Source: a bacterium (GTDB lineage Bacteria; Patescibacteriota; Gracilibacteria; UBA1369; GCA-2718715). Taken from it: 64,000 nucleotides of DNA. This document shows, piece after piece, positions 18,590 to 27,570 of this stretch (position 1 is its first letter; each line of letters opens with the position of its first letter). A program made the position numbers and the translations under genes. Where the stretch lies: contig JABJGM010000005.1 of the NCBI GenBank assembly GCA_018662325.1, positions 1 through 64,000 of the forward strand. Reading direction: 5' to 3'. The notes beneath the pieces are model-generated. The model had not been told where the DNA came from. It worked only from the letters and a program-made list of their open reading frames with translations, and ran no database searches.

Positions 18590-20887
18590 TTATTTTTTCT
18601 TTCCAATTATATAATTCAAGGCTCTACCACCATAATGAGAAATATTATTTCCTGAAAGCCAGTCGATTGTACCTAAAGTAGCCCTTGCAAACGGCTTAAG
18701 TATGTATTCATATGCCCCCTTTGCAGTACCTTTAACAACATTAGTAGTTCCTCTTGTAAATCTTCTGGTTCTATAACCTACTTTGGAGTAGTTACCAAAA
18801 GATCCAAGTCTATATCCTGATTTTTTTTGTAGCTTTTCATACTCTCTAAATGGTATACCTGATCGAATTAAATGATCAGAGTAATTACGATTAGACTGTG
18901 CCATTTGGAATAATGAGTCTGAGGATGAAATACCCTGAGAAATTATAGAAGATGTATAATCTAAATGAGAAGTTGCTTCTTGAGCCTTGTTTAGTAAAAA
19001 CTTTATACGTTCCGAGGTAGACATTGCAGATGAATCAATCTCTGATAAAGCTAAAACAGCTTTATAATTAGCAAATCCTTTGCTATAAATATCAATTTGC
19101 CTTTGAAGCCTAGCAAATCCAGTTTTACTAATAGCCAAAATACATTCTTTACCTTTCTCATCTAAGGATTTAAAATCACCAGAGTAAATAACCTGTAATG
19201 TTGAAACCAATCTAGCAATTGCTTCAGGATTCAACATTCTCTTAGATTTTGTAATTAATGTATCAAAATGTTGAACATCATGAGCTTGGCAAGCCTCCCG
19301 TAACACATTTGCATCTATATCAGGATGATGCTTTAAAACATCTTGAATAGCAAAAGTTAAAGACTCTTCAAAAGTAAGAGTTTTCAAAGGGATATCTACA
19401 TTTTGTAATTTTTGAGATAAATCTCCATAACTTTCTGTTGCAGCTCTAATTTTAGTTTTAAGATTACGATTTACAATTCTACTAGAGGTAACCAAATCTA
19501 AAGACTTTTGACTTGGGTTATTAATACCCGCATTTGCAAATTCAGTTTCAGTACATAACATAGAAATCGACATAGTCATTGCATCCAAACTTTCAAATCT
19601 AGAGGAAGGTGCAGGAGTACTGCTTGGAATCGAAATATTTTTAACGATATCTCTAAATTCTGAAACGTCTCTAAACTTTAAATTAGGATATTCAATATGC
19701 TGTGGATTATTACTAACATCTTTAAAATCAATTCTTTTAGGTGTTGGATCAATAAATTCATTAATATTAATTGGAGGAGTCAACGTCAAAGAAGAGTTCA
19801 TAGTATCTACAAGACGAGTAATTGAAAGTTTCAATTTATTGAAACCTGAAGCGGCATCAGACACTTCTTCAAGAACCTTCGTATATTTCGGGTTGAATGT
19901 ATGAGGTGAAGTAGTTTTATCAATGTGTGATCCTATTTTTTCTAAATTTGCCAATTCAAAAGATGCACTATCTAAAATATCAAATGAACCTTCAAGAGTT
20001 TTATCATCCTGAAAAGCATTGTCAATACTGGAAGAGAACTGATCGAATTTATCTCTTACTATACCTTCAGGGGAATCTACAGGAACATATATACTACCAA
20101 ATCTACTAAATGCATCATGCAAAGCAACATTAAATTCATTTGGATTTGAAGAATATTTAGCCGTATCTAGCAAATACAAATCAAAGGCAACAAGTAGCAA
20201 AGTATTATGCTCTGGGTTGCTAGGATCTACATCTACAGAATCTGGCAAAAGGACATTAATAAAAGTTAAACAACCATTATCTCTAAAGAAATTAGCGATG
20301 TTAACAGGATTAGATAACCCTTCTTTTTCATAAAAAGATATTAATCCATTTGAAAAGCTATCACGAAGAAAATTCAAAGCATCAAGCAAAACCTTATTCC
20401 CATTCCTTCGATATGATGAGTGAAGTAAATTAATTAATGATTCAAAAGTTGATTTATATGCCTGTGCATCAAAAGTATCCTTTGAATCTTCAAAAGTTTC
20501 AAAGGCAGAAAAAATCAAATGATAATTTGCTAGGATTTCAGTGTCATATTCTTGCTCATTAAAACCATATGCAGTTTTCATATGACCAACCGAATCCTTA
20601 TGCAGCAATTTCAATGCCCTATGAAAACCATCATTAACAGAAGACCACGTAGCATCGTTCAATTGTCTTACTTTATTAGGACGATTAATCCCAAGACCTA
20701 GTGTTAAGGTTTTATCAAGTAAACCTAAAGCTTTGGCATATTCAGCAGCAGATTGAACACGTTCGTTTTGAGAAAGGTCTTTAGAGATACTATTAATATT
20801 TGCATAAGATTTACTATTCCCATACATTCCACTTCCTGAGTTTACTGGGCTAGAACCTCCTCCAGCTCTTCTAAAATTTCTTACCAT
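18590..20887 (-). CDS. Large hypothetical protein (765 aa)
   Basis: Long intact ORF; Gly/Ser-rich N-terminus; basic C-terminus 'GYRTRRFTRGTTNVVKGTAKGAYEYILKPFARATLG...'. Confidence 0.75.
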   Translation of the reverse strand: MVRNFRRAGGGSSPVNSGSGMYGNSKSYANINSISKDLSQNERVQSAAEYAKALGLLDKTLTLGLGINRPNKVRQLNDATWSSVNDGFHRALKLLHKDSVGHMKTAYGFNEQEYDTEILANYHLIFSAFETFEDSKDTFDAQAYKSTFESLINLLHSSYRRNGNKVLLDALNFLRDSFSNGLISFYEKEGLSNPVNIANFFRDNGCLTFINVLLPDSVDVDPSNPEHNTLLLVAFDLYLLDTAKYSSNPNEFNVALHDAFSRFGSIYVPVDSPEGIVRDKFDQFSSSIDNAFQDDKTLEGSFDILDSASFELANLEKIGSHIDKTTSPHTFNPKYTKVLEEVSDAASGFNKLKLSITRLVDTMNSSLTLTPPININEFIDPTPKRIDFKDVSNNPQHIEYPNLKFRDVSEFRDIVKNISIPSSTPAPSSRFESLDAMTMSISMLCTETEFANAGINNPSQKSLDLVTSSRIVNRNLKTKIRAATESYGDLSQKLQNVDIPLKTLTFEESLTFAIQDVLKHHPDIDANVLREACQAHDVQHFDTLITKSKRMLNPEAIARLVSTLQVIYSGDFKSLDEKGKECILAISKTGFARLQRQIDIYSKGFANYKAVLALSEIDSSAMSTSERIKFLLNKAQEATSHLDYTSSIISQGISSSDSLFQMAQSNRNYSDHLIRSGIPFREYEKLQKKSGYRLGSFGNYSKVGYRTRRFTRGTTNVVKGTAKGAYEYILKPFARATLGTIDWLSGNNISHYGGRALNYIIGKKK

Positions 20888-21011
20888 AATTAATATATTT
20901 AAATTATCACTAATTTTAACATATTATACCAAAAATTTCAAGTATTAAGTATTAAAAGTTGCATTTGACAAGAAAAAAAGCTATATTTCATTCAAAATTT
21001 AACAATCCAAA

Positions 21012-22286
21012 ATGAAGATTGAAAAAAATTTAACAGCTAAGGCTGAAATTGAATTAAAAGTTACTCTAGATGCTAAAGAAATCGAAAGCTATCTTGATCA
21101 AGCTGCCAAAGAATTTGCTAAAAATGTACAAATTAAAGGTTTCAGAAAAGGACATGTTCCAAGAAACATTATCGAAGAAAATTATGGTAAAGACGTCTTA
21201 ATTGATGTAATGCTTGATTTAAAATTGTCAAATATTTACCAAAAAGCTTTAGAAGAAGAAAAAATCATTCCAATCTCTTCACCAAGAGTAGACATTCTAG
21301 ATAAAGAAAAATTGATAATCCAATTTACTTCAGCGGCTAAACCAGAAGTTGATACAAAAGGATTAGATAAAGTAAAAGTCAAAAAAGAAGAAAAGAAAGT
21401 AGCTAAAAAAGACTTAGATTTAGAACTTGAAAACATGCTTCTTCGATTTGCTGAAGTTAAAGAAGTTGAAAGAAAATCAAAAAACAAAGATGAAGTTGTT
21501 ATCAATTTCGAAGGATTCGACGAAAAAGGTGAATCAATCAACAATACAAAAGGTGAAAATTACCCATTAAAACTTGGATCTAATAGTTTTATTCCAGGAT
21601 TCGAAGAAGGTTTAGTTGGAGCTAAAAAAGGTGATAAAAAAGATTTAGATTTAGAATTTCCAAAAGATTACCACGCAGAAGATCTGAAAGGTAAAAAAGT
21701 AACTTTTAAAGTAGAAATACTAAAAGTTAACGAAAAAACTCTACCAGAGCTAAATGAAGAAATAATTGAAAAAATTTCGCATAAAAAACAATCAAAAGAA
21801 GATTTCCTAAAAGATCTTGAAAACAGACTGCAAGAAAGAAATTCTCAACAATCAAAAACCAAAGCTGAAGAAGAACTTTACTCAAAATTCCTTGAAAAAG
21901 CCAAGGTTACAGTTTCAGACTTAATGATCAAAGACGAAGAAGGTCAATTATCTAAAGAACTTGAACAAAATGCTCAAAGAATGCAAATGCCATTTGATAG
22001 CTACAAAGAAATCCTAGCTTCTAAAGAAGGTAAAACATTTGAAGAATTCCTTCAAAAACAAGCCACAGAAAGAGTTCAACTAAGAGCTATAATTCAGACT
22101 CTAATGGAAGAACATAAAATTGAAGTTGCTGAAAAAGATTTAGATGCAGAAATAACTAAAAAATCTAGCGAAGCTCCAAAAGAGATTCAAGACCAAGTTA
22201 AAGAGTATTATAAATCAAACCCTCAAGCAAAAGAGGTATTAAAAAATCAAATGAAATTAGATGCTTTACTAGCAAAATTCATGTAA
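21012..22286 (+). CDS. tig: Trigger factor
   Basis: 'IKGFRKGHVPRNIIEENYGKDVLIDVM' ribosome-binding signature, FKBP domain 'LGSNSFIPGFEEGLVGAKKGD'. Confidence 0.96.
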   Translation: MKIEKNLTAKAEIELKVTLDAKEIESYLDQAAKEFAKNVQIKGFRKGHVPRNIIEENYGKDVLIDVMLDLKLSNIYQKALEEEKIIPISSPRVDILDKEKLIIQFTSAAKPEVDTKGLDKVKVKKEEKKVAKKDLDLELENMLLRFAEVKEVERKSKNKDEVVINFEGFDEKGESINNTKGENYPLKLGSNSFIPGFEEGLVGAKKGDKKDLDLEFPKDYHAEDLKGKKVTFKVEILKVNEKTLPELNEEIIEKISHKKQSKEDFLKDLENRLQERNSQQSKTKAEEELYSKFLEKAKVTVSDLMIKDEEGQLSKELEQNAQRMQMPFDSYKEILASKEGKTFEEFLQKQATERVQLRAIIQTLMEEHKIEVAEKDLDAEITKKSSEAPKEIQDQVKEYYKSNPQAKEVLKNQMKLDALLAKFM

Positions 22287-22308
22287 TTAGAACATCTTAT
22301 TTAAAAAA

Positions 22309-22339
22309 TAAACCTAGGCAATTTCGTCTAGGTTTTTTA
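22309..22339 (+). terminator. Terminator of tig
   Basis: AAACCTAG-gcaatttcgt-CTAGGTTTTTT. Confidence 0.85.
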
Positions 22340-22426
22340 ATTAAATAAATTTGTCAAACTGCCAAAATGGAGTTGCAATTATATTAAATTATTCTTATTA
22401 TAAAGTTACGAATAAAATATGTATAC

Positions 22427-22975
22427 ATGTTAAAAAATCTATTAACTTCCAAGGTCCGAATAGATCTAATACGAACTTTTATTGAAAACACCGAATCCGA
22501 ATTTTATATTAGAGAATTAACTAGAAATCTCGATCAGCAAATCAATGCAATACGAAGAGAACTAGAAAACCTTAAATCAATAAATTTTTTAACAAGTAGA
22601 GAAAAAAATCGCAAAAAGTATTACAGCCTAAATAAAAAGTTTCTTTTATTAAACGAACTCAAAGGTTTTGTTTGTAAAACTAACCCAGATGTACTTAAAC
22701 TTTACACTCAATTAAATAAGATTAAAGAAATAGAAAAAGTAACCTTAGTTGGGACTTTCATTCAGAGAGAAGATCCAGTAGATATTTTAGTTGTAAGTGA
22801 TTTAGATTCTAACAATGTAATAAATGCAATCGATAGCTTAATTGAAGCTCCAGCTAAAATTGCGGTCCTTACATTTGACGATTACAGGTATAGAAAATCA
22901 GTAAACGATAAGTTTTTATCGCAAATCGAAGAAATTCCTGATAAACTTGAAATTATATCAAAAATTGACTTGTAA
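22427..22975 (+). CDS. Winged-HTH protein with nucleotidyltransferase-like C-terminal domain
   Basis: 'FYIRELTRNLDQQINAIRRELENLKSINFLTSREKNRKKYYSLNKKF' wHTH; C-term 'VTLVGTFI...VDILVVSDLD' resembles a degenerate NTase. Confidence 0.7.
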   Translation: MLKNLLTSKVRIDLIRTFIENTESEFYIRELTRNLDQQINAIRRELENLKSINFLTSREKNRKKYYSLNKKFLLLNELKGFVCKTNPDVLKLYTQLNKIKEIEKVTLVGTFIQREDPVDILVVSDLDSNNVINAIDSLIEAPAKIAVLTFDDYRYRKSVNDKFLSQIEEIPDKLEIISKIDL

Positions 22976-23022
22976 TTTTGATTTAATTAGTTATAATTGC
23001 ACTAATACTAAGTTGTAAAAAA

Positions 23023-23547
23023 ATGAATCAAGCATTAATTAATTCAGTTTCTAAGAAACTCCTTAAAGCTGTTCCTCAAATTAAAGTAGGTCAATTAGTA
23101 AAAGTTCACCAAAAGATTAAAGAAGGGGAAAAAACTAGAACCCAAATTTTTCAAGGTTTAGTTATTAAAATGAGAGGTGAAAAAGGAATAAATCAAACTT
23201 TCACAGTAAGAAACATTGTTTCTGGTGTTGGAGTAGAAAAAATATTTCCTGTTCACTCAAGTAACATTGAAAAAGTTGAAATAATAAGACAAAACAAAAT
23301 CAGAAGAGCAAAATTATATTACATGAGAGAAAGAACTGGTAAATCAGCTCGTCTTAAAGGTATATCTGATAATTTCGAAGCTCTAAATCAATTAAATGAT
23401 ATAGAAGCAATTTACAAAGATCTTCCAGAAACTCATTTAGCAAAACCAGAAGCACCTGCTACTGAAAACACTGAAGAAACTTCTAACGAAAAAGTAACTG
23501 AGGCTAAAGTCGAAGAAACTAAATCAAACGAAGAAGAAGTAAAATAA
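23023..23547 (+). CDS. rplS: 50S ribosomal protein L19 with acidic C-terminal extension
   Basis: 'GQLVKVHQKIKEGEKTRTQIFQGLVIKMRGEKGINQTFTVRNIVSGVGVEKIFPVHSSNIEKVEII'. Confidence 0.95.
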   Translation: MNQALINSVSKKLLKAVPQIKVGQLVKVHQKIKEGEKTRTQIFQGLVIKMRGEKGINQTFTVRNIVSGVGVEKIFPVHSSNIEKVEIIRQNKIRRAKLYYMRERTGKSARLKGISDNFEALNQLNDIEAIYKDLPETHLAKPEAPATENTEETSNEKVTEAKVEETKSNEEEVK

Positions 23548-23563
23548 ATCTTTATTAAAAAAT

Positions 23564-23592
23564 TAAAAGCTCTTACATAGAGCTTTTTTTTA
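23564..23592. terminator. Terminator of rplS (convergent region)
   Basis: AAAGCTC-ttacata-GAGCTTTTTTTT. Confidence 0.85.
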
Positions 23593-24546
23593 TTATACTA
23601 TCTCCCATGGATTAGGGGATATTTCAGAGAAATCAATATCTTCATCGTGAAAAACAAGATCGTCAAGATGGATATCTGAATCTAATTGTAGATCAAGTAC
23701 ATTTTTAAATGAGTAAGAATTAAGTAAACTTTTGACTTTAGAAGCATAAGATAAAGCAAGACCAAGAATACCATGCTTCAACATATACAAACAAGCATGC
23801 AAACGCATACAAGCAAAATATTTTATATTCGGAAGATAACCCTCTAAATCTGAGGCTAAAATAAATTCTTGATTTAATTCATTAAAAACCTGAGCATCAA
23901 GATTAGAGTCAAAAGCACAGTACAACTTCTTTAAACCTAATTGATTCGCTTTTAAGGAAATCAAATTATCAATACTTTTTATCTTCTTTAGGTCTACATT
24001 CTTATAAGTTCTGTAATTGATAAGTAAATATTTAGGATTTGAAAAGTTAACTTTAGGAAATTCCAATTCTAAAGCTAAGTCTTTTGCTAAATTTAAATTT
24101 CTAATTCCAGCTGAATATAAAAAATCATAGGATACAGAATCTCTAACTGTAATAAATTCAACTTGCTTAAGAGCAAAAGCAAACAAACTCCCGGGCTTAG
24201 AAGAAAAAGAATGCCCAAACAAATAAACTTTTTTTCTAAATAACAAAGCAAGCAACAAAATAGGCATCCAAATAAGAAAGGAGTAATATTTGTCTGAGTT
24301 AAACAATCCACCTCCACCGAATAAAACTTTGGAGCAATTGCTAATTGCCCTAAAAGGATCAATAAATCTTCGAGGATTAAACAAAGATCGTAGTCCAGCA
24401 GGAAATGTTAAAAAATCTGAATTAGTAGGGGATAAAACTTTAAATGATTTTCCTTTTAAATTTTCTAAACATGATCTGAGCAATAAATCATCCCCAAAAT
24501 TTCCAACATTATAGTTTCCAACAATTAGCACATCAAATTTACTCAT
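23593..24546 (-). CDS. Polysaccharide pyruvyl transferase family protein (CsaB-like)
   Basis: 'VLIVGNYNVGNFGDDLLLRSCLENL', 'VLFGGGGLFNSD', 'FACMRLHACLYMLKHGILGLALSYASKVKSLL'. Confidence 0.85.
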   Translation of the reverse strand: MSKFDVLIVGNYNVGNFGDDLLLRSCLENLKGKSFKVLSPTNSDFLTFPAGLRSLFNPRRFIDPFRAISNCSKVLFGGGGLFNSDKYYSFLIWMPILLLALLFRKKVYLFGHSFSSKPGSLFAFALKQVEFITVRDSVSYDFLYSAGIRNLNLAKDLALELEFPKVNFSNPKYLLINYRTYKNVDLKKIKSIDNLISLKANQLGLKKLYCAFDSNLDAQVFNELNQEFILASDLEGYLPNIKYFACMRLHACLYMLKHGILGLALSYASKVKSLLNSYSFKNVLDLQLDSDIHLDDLVFHDEDIDFSEISPNPWEIV

Positions 24547-25112
24547 AAATAATTACTTAAAAAAGATTCTCTGTGAAGATATGTTATTTCTGATTCTTTA
24601 ATTTCTTGAATATGTTTTTTTGTTAAATATCCTTTATGTGATTTAAAATCAAAATTTAAAAATCTATTAGCTTCATTAATCATCATCTTATCTCTATAAA
24701 CCTTTGCAATTACAGAAGCAGCCATTATGGACTTATGCTTAGTGTCTCCTTTGATTACAGTTTCACAATTTTGGATACCAAAATCAAGATTGCCATCAAT
24801 TAATAAGAAAGCATCCTGAAATTTCATTCGAACATTGCATGAAAGATTCCAAAAAGTTAACTTTAAACTTGCAGCCATTTTAATTGAATCAATAGTTTTA
24901 GAAGGACAAACTGCAATAAAAAAAGTTTCGTTTTGAATCAACTGCCTAGCTAAAATCTCTCTTTTTTTAGGTGTGATTTTTTTTGAATCATTTAATATTT
25001 CGTAATCTAATAAAGACTTTGAATCCAAGCAAGCACACACAACCAAGGGACCCGCAACGCAACCGCGTCCGACTTCATCAATACCAAAAACAAATTTAGA
25101 ATTAGAATTCAT
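24543..25112 (-). CDS. rnhB: Ribonuclease HII
   Basis: 'FGIDEVGRGCVAGPLVVCAC', 'DGNLDF', 'KGDTKHKSIMAASVIAKVYRDKMM', 'HKGY'. Confidence 0.96.
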   Translation of the reverse strand: MNSNSKFVFGIDEVGRGCVAGPLVVCACLDSKSLLDYEILNDSKKITPKKREILARQLIQNETFFIAVCPSKTIDSIKMAASLKLTFWNLSCNVRMKFQDAFLLIDGNLDFGIQNCETVIKGDTKHKSIMAASVIAKVYRDKMMINEANRFLNFDFKSHKGYLTKKHIQEIKESEITYLHRESFLSNYL

Positions 25113-26001
25113 AACCTTGAGGATGTTTATACATTACTGACTTAGATGCTAACATATTTCCATTCTTCACACAATCAACCACAGGGTGGTCATTTAAATA
25201 AAAATCAATAAATCCAGCTCTAAATGCATCTCCAGCTCCAGTTGTATCTACTGGATCATCAAAACAATCAACCTCTAAACTCATAAACTTATCATGTGTA
25301 ATACTATAAACTAAAACCGGCTTGCAGGATTGAGTAACAATTAAATAATCAACCAAAGATAATAACTTTGTATGTGAAACATTTAAAGTTTTAATTACGA
25401 AGTTATACTCAAGTTCATTTAAGAACAATAAGTCTGCTCCGAATACTGCTTCTAAAAATTTTTCTGGACTAGATATATAATTATTGAGTTGCTGTCCTGG
25501 ATCAAACGCAAAAGGTATATTGTTTGAACGACAGTATTCAGCGTTAGCATTCATAATATTTACAACATCTGCAGAAATAAACATAAAATCTACATTGTTA
25601 GGATTAGGGAAAGGAAGTTGAATATTAGGAGTGGAATAAATTGGCATTGGAACAAAAAAAATCATTTGATCAGAGTCTTTGTCAGAGAACATATAAGCAG
25701 TAGAAGTTAATGAGTTTTCAACTATAGAAATCAAAGATGTATCAATTCCAAGTTTAAAAAAATGGTCAAGATAACCTTGACCATCTAAGGAGCCTAATAA
25801 TGATAAAATTTGAAATTTAATATTTGATTTGTGAAGTCCGTAAGCAATATTTCCGACACAGCCACCAAATGTAACTTCTTGAGATTGCCCAAGTAGGGAA
25901 AAATCAAAAGGAGATTGTGTTTTTGATAAGTCTTTAAAGCTTGAATCAACTTTAACTATCCGATCATAGGCTAGATGGCCGGATAAGACGAGATTTTTCA
26001 T
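25102..26001 (-). CDS. PfkB family sugar/nucleoside kinase
   Basis: 'VTFGGCVGNIAYGLHKSN', 'DPVDTTGAGDAFRAGFIDFYL'. Confidence 0.92.
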   Translation of the reverse strand: MKNLVLSGHLAYDRIVKVDSSFKDLSKTQSPFDFSLLGQSQEVTFGGCVGNIAYGLHKSNIKFQILSLLGSLDGQGYLDHFFKLGIDTSLISIVENSLTSTAYMFSDKDSDQMIFFVPMPIYSTPNIQLPFPNPNNVDFMFISADVVNIMNANAEYCRSNNIPFAFDPGQQLNNYISSPEKFLEAVFGADLLFLNELEYNFVIKTLNVSHTKLLSLVDYLIVTQSCKPVLVYSITHDKFMSLEVDCFDDPVDTTGAGDAFRAGFIDFYLNDHPVVDCVKNGNMLASKSVMYKHPQGYEF

Positions 26002-26731
26002 ATAAATAGTTTATATTGTTTTCTTTTAAATAGTCGCTAACAGTTTTTGATGCATCGCTCAAAGAGCTAATAGTACCCGTGTCAGCCCAGATGTGATCTA
26101 ATTTAAAAGCTTTTAACTGACTGTCATCTAAATATTGTTTAATAATGTCAGTTACCTCATATTCACCACGATCAGAAGGTTCTAAATTTTCAATTTTTTT
26201 AAATATAGTTTTATCAAATAAGTAAAAACCAGTAATAGCGTTATTACTCTTTGGAGAATTAGGTTTTTCTTCAACAGATAAGACATTCATATTATCATCA
26301 AGCTCAGCGACTCCAAATCTCTCAGGATCATTAACTTCTACAGTATGAATTACAGATCCAGATTTAAAATTATTAACTGAATCCTCAAAATTATCAAAAA
26401 ATAAATTATCACCTAAAATCACAGCAACGTCATGGCCTTCACAGATATGTCGACACTCATTAATTGCGTGTGCGATTCCAAGGGGTTCTTCTTGAATAAC
26501 ATAAGTTAAATTACAACCAAACTTTCTTCCATTTCCAAGTAACTTGGTAAAATGTGAAAAATGTTCAGTATTAGCAACTAAAACAATATCAGTAACACCA
26601 GCAGCAATTAATGTTTTAATTGGGTAAAGAATCATTGGCAAGTTATGAATCGGAAGGATACTTTTTGGTAGAGCATGAGTCAGTGGTTGTAATCTAGTCC
26701 CTCTTCCTCCACAGGGTATAATTCCTTTCAT
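25964..26731 (-). CDS. NDP-sugar nucleotidyltransferase (glucose-1-phosphate thymidylyltransferase-like, RmlA)
   Basis: 'KGIIPCGGRGTRLQPLTHALPKSILPIHNLPMILYPIKTLIAAGVTDI'. Confidence 0.9.
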   Translation of the reverse strand: MKGIIPCGGRGTRLQPLTHALPKSILPIHNLPMILYPIKTLIAAGVTDIVLVANTEHFSHFTKLLGNGRKFGCNLTYVIQEEPLGIAHAINECRHICEGHDVAVILGDNLFFDNFEDSVNNFKSGSVIHTVEVNDPERFGVAELDDNMNVLSVEEKPNSPKSNNAITGFYLFDKTIFKKIENLEPSDRGEYEVTDIIKQYLDDSQLKAFKLDHIWADTGTISSLSDASKTVSDYLKENNINYLYEKSRLIRPSSL

Positions 26732-27570
26732 AATTCATAATTGGTTAAATAGTCCTTCAAAGCCAATTCCAAGGATCTTAACTTTGTAATATTATAGCTA
26801 TTTAAACAGGAATTTAAAGGCCTATTAACAATAGATTTAAAGTCTTCACTTGACACTTTCGCTACTATGTTTGATAAATTGAGAATCATAAAGGATAGTC
26901 TAGTGAGATCATACCAAGAAACGCATGAATCATTAACTAAGTGAAAGACTCCATTCTCATGACTTTCGATATTATCAAGTATATATTCAGCAATATCAAT
27001 CGTAAAAGTAGGAGATCCGTATTGATCATTCACAACTTTTATTTCTTGATTTTCAATAGCTTTATTCACCATAAAGGAAACAAAATTTTTCTTAAATGGA
27101 CCAAAAAGCCAGGCAGTTCTAAATATACTTACATCTGCTTGCACACTAAAAGTTAATTGCTCTCCAATTGATTTAGTTAAGCCATATCTATTAATTGGAT
27201 TTCGCAGATCAGATTCTTTGTAAGATTTTTTACTCCCATCAAAAACGTAATCCGAAGAAAATGTAATCAATCTAAAATTATATTTTTTAGAAAGTTTAGA
27301 TAATTCAAAAGGTAAAAAGCTATTCAATTTCAAAGCTAATTCAAAAATATCATCATTTGATTCAATAGTCTTAACATCATTTTGACCAGCACAATTAATT
27401 ATAAAATTAGGTTTGTGAGATTTAATATATTTTTCTAACTTCAATGGATTTAGTAAATCTAATTCATCTCTTAAAGGAAATAAGAATTCTAAATTATAAT
27501 TTTTAGAAACATGTTTAAAAGCTGAGCCTAGTAGACCTGTTGATCCTAATATTAAAACTTTAGTTTGCAT
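26728..27570 (-). CDS. dTDP-4-dehydrorhamnose reductase-like (RmlD)
   Basis: 'LILGSTGLLGSAFKHV', 'ITFSSDYVFDGSKKSYKESDLRNPINRYGLTKSIGEQL', 'SIFRTAWLFGPFKKNF'. Confidence 0.88.
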   Translation of the reverse strand: MQTKVLILGSTGLLGSAFKHVSKNYNLEFLFPLRDELDLLNPLKLEKYIKSHKPNFIINCAGQNDVKTIESNDDIFELALKLNSFLPFELSKLSKKYNFRLITFSSDYVFDGSKKSYKESDLRNPINRYGLTKSIGEQLTFSVQADVSIFRTAWLFGPFKKNFVSFMVNKAIENQEIKVVNDQYGSPTFTIDIAEYILDNIESHENGVFHLVNDSCVSWYDLTRLSFMILNLSNIVAKVSSEDFKSIVNRPLNSCLNSYNITKLRSLELALKDYLTNYEL

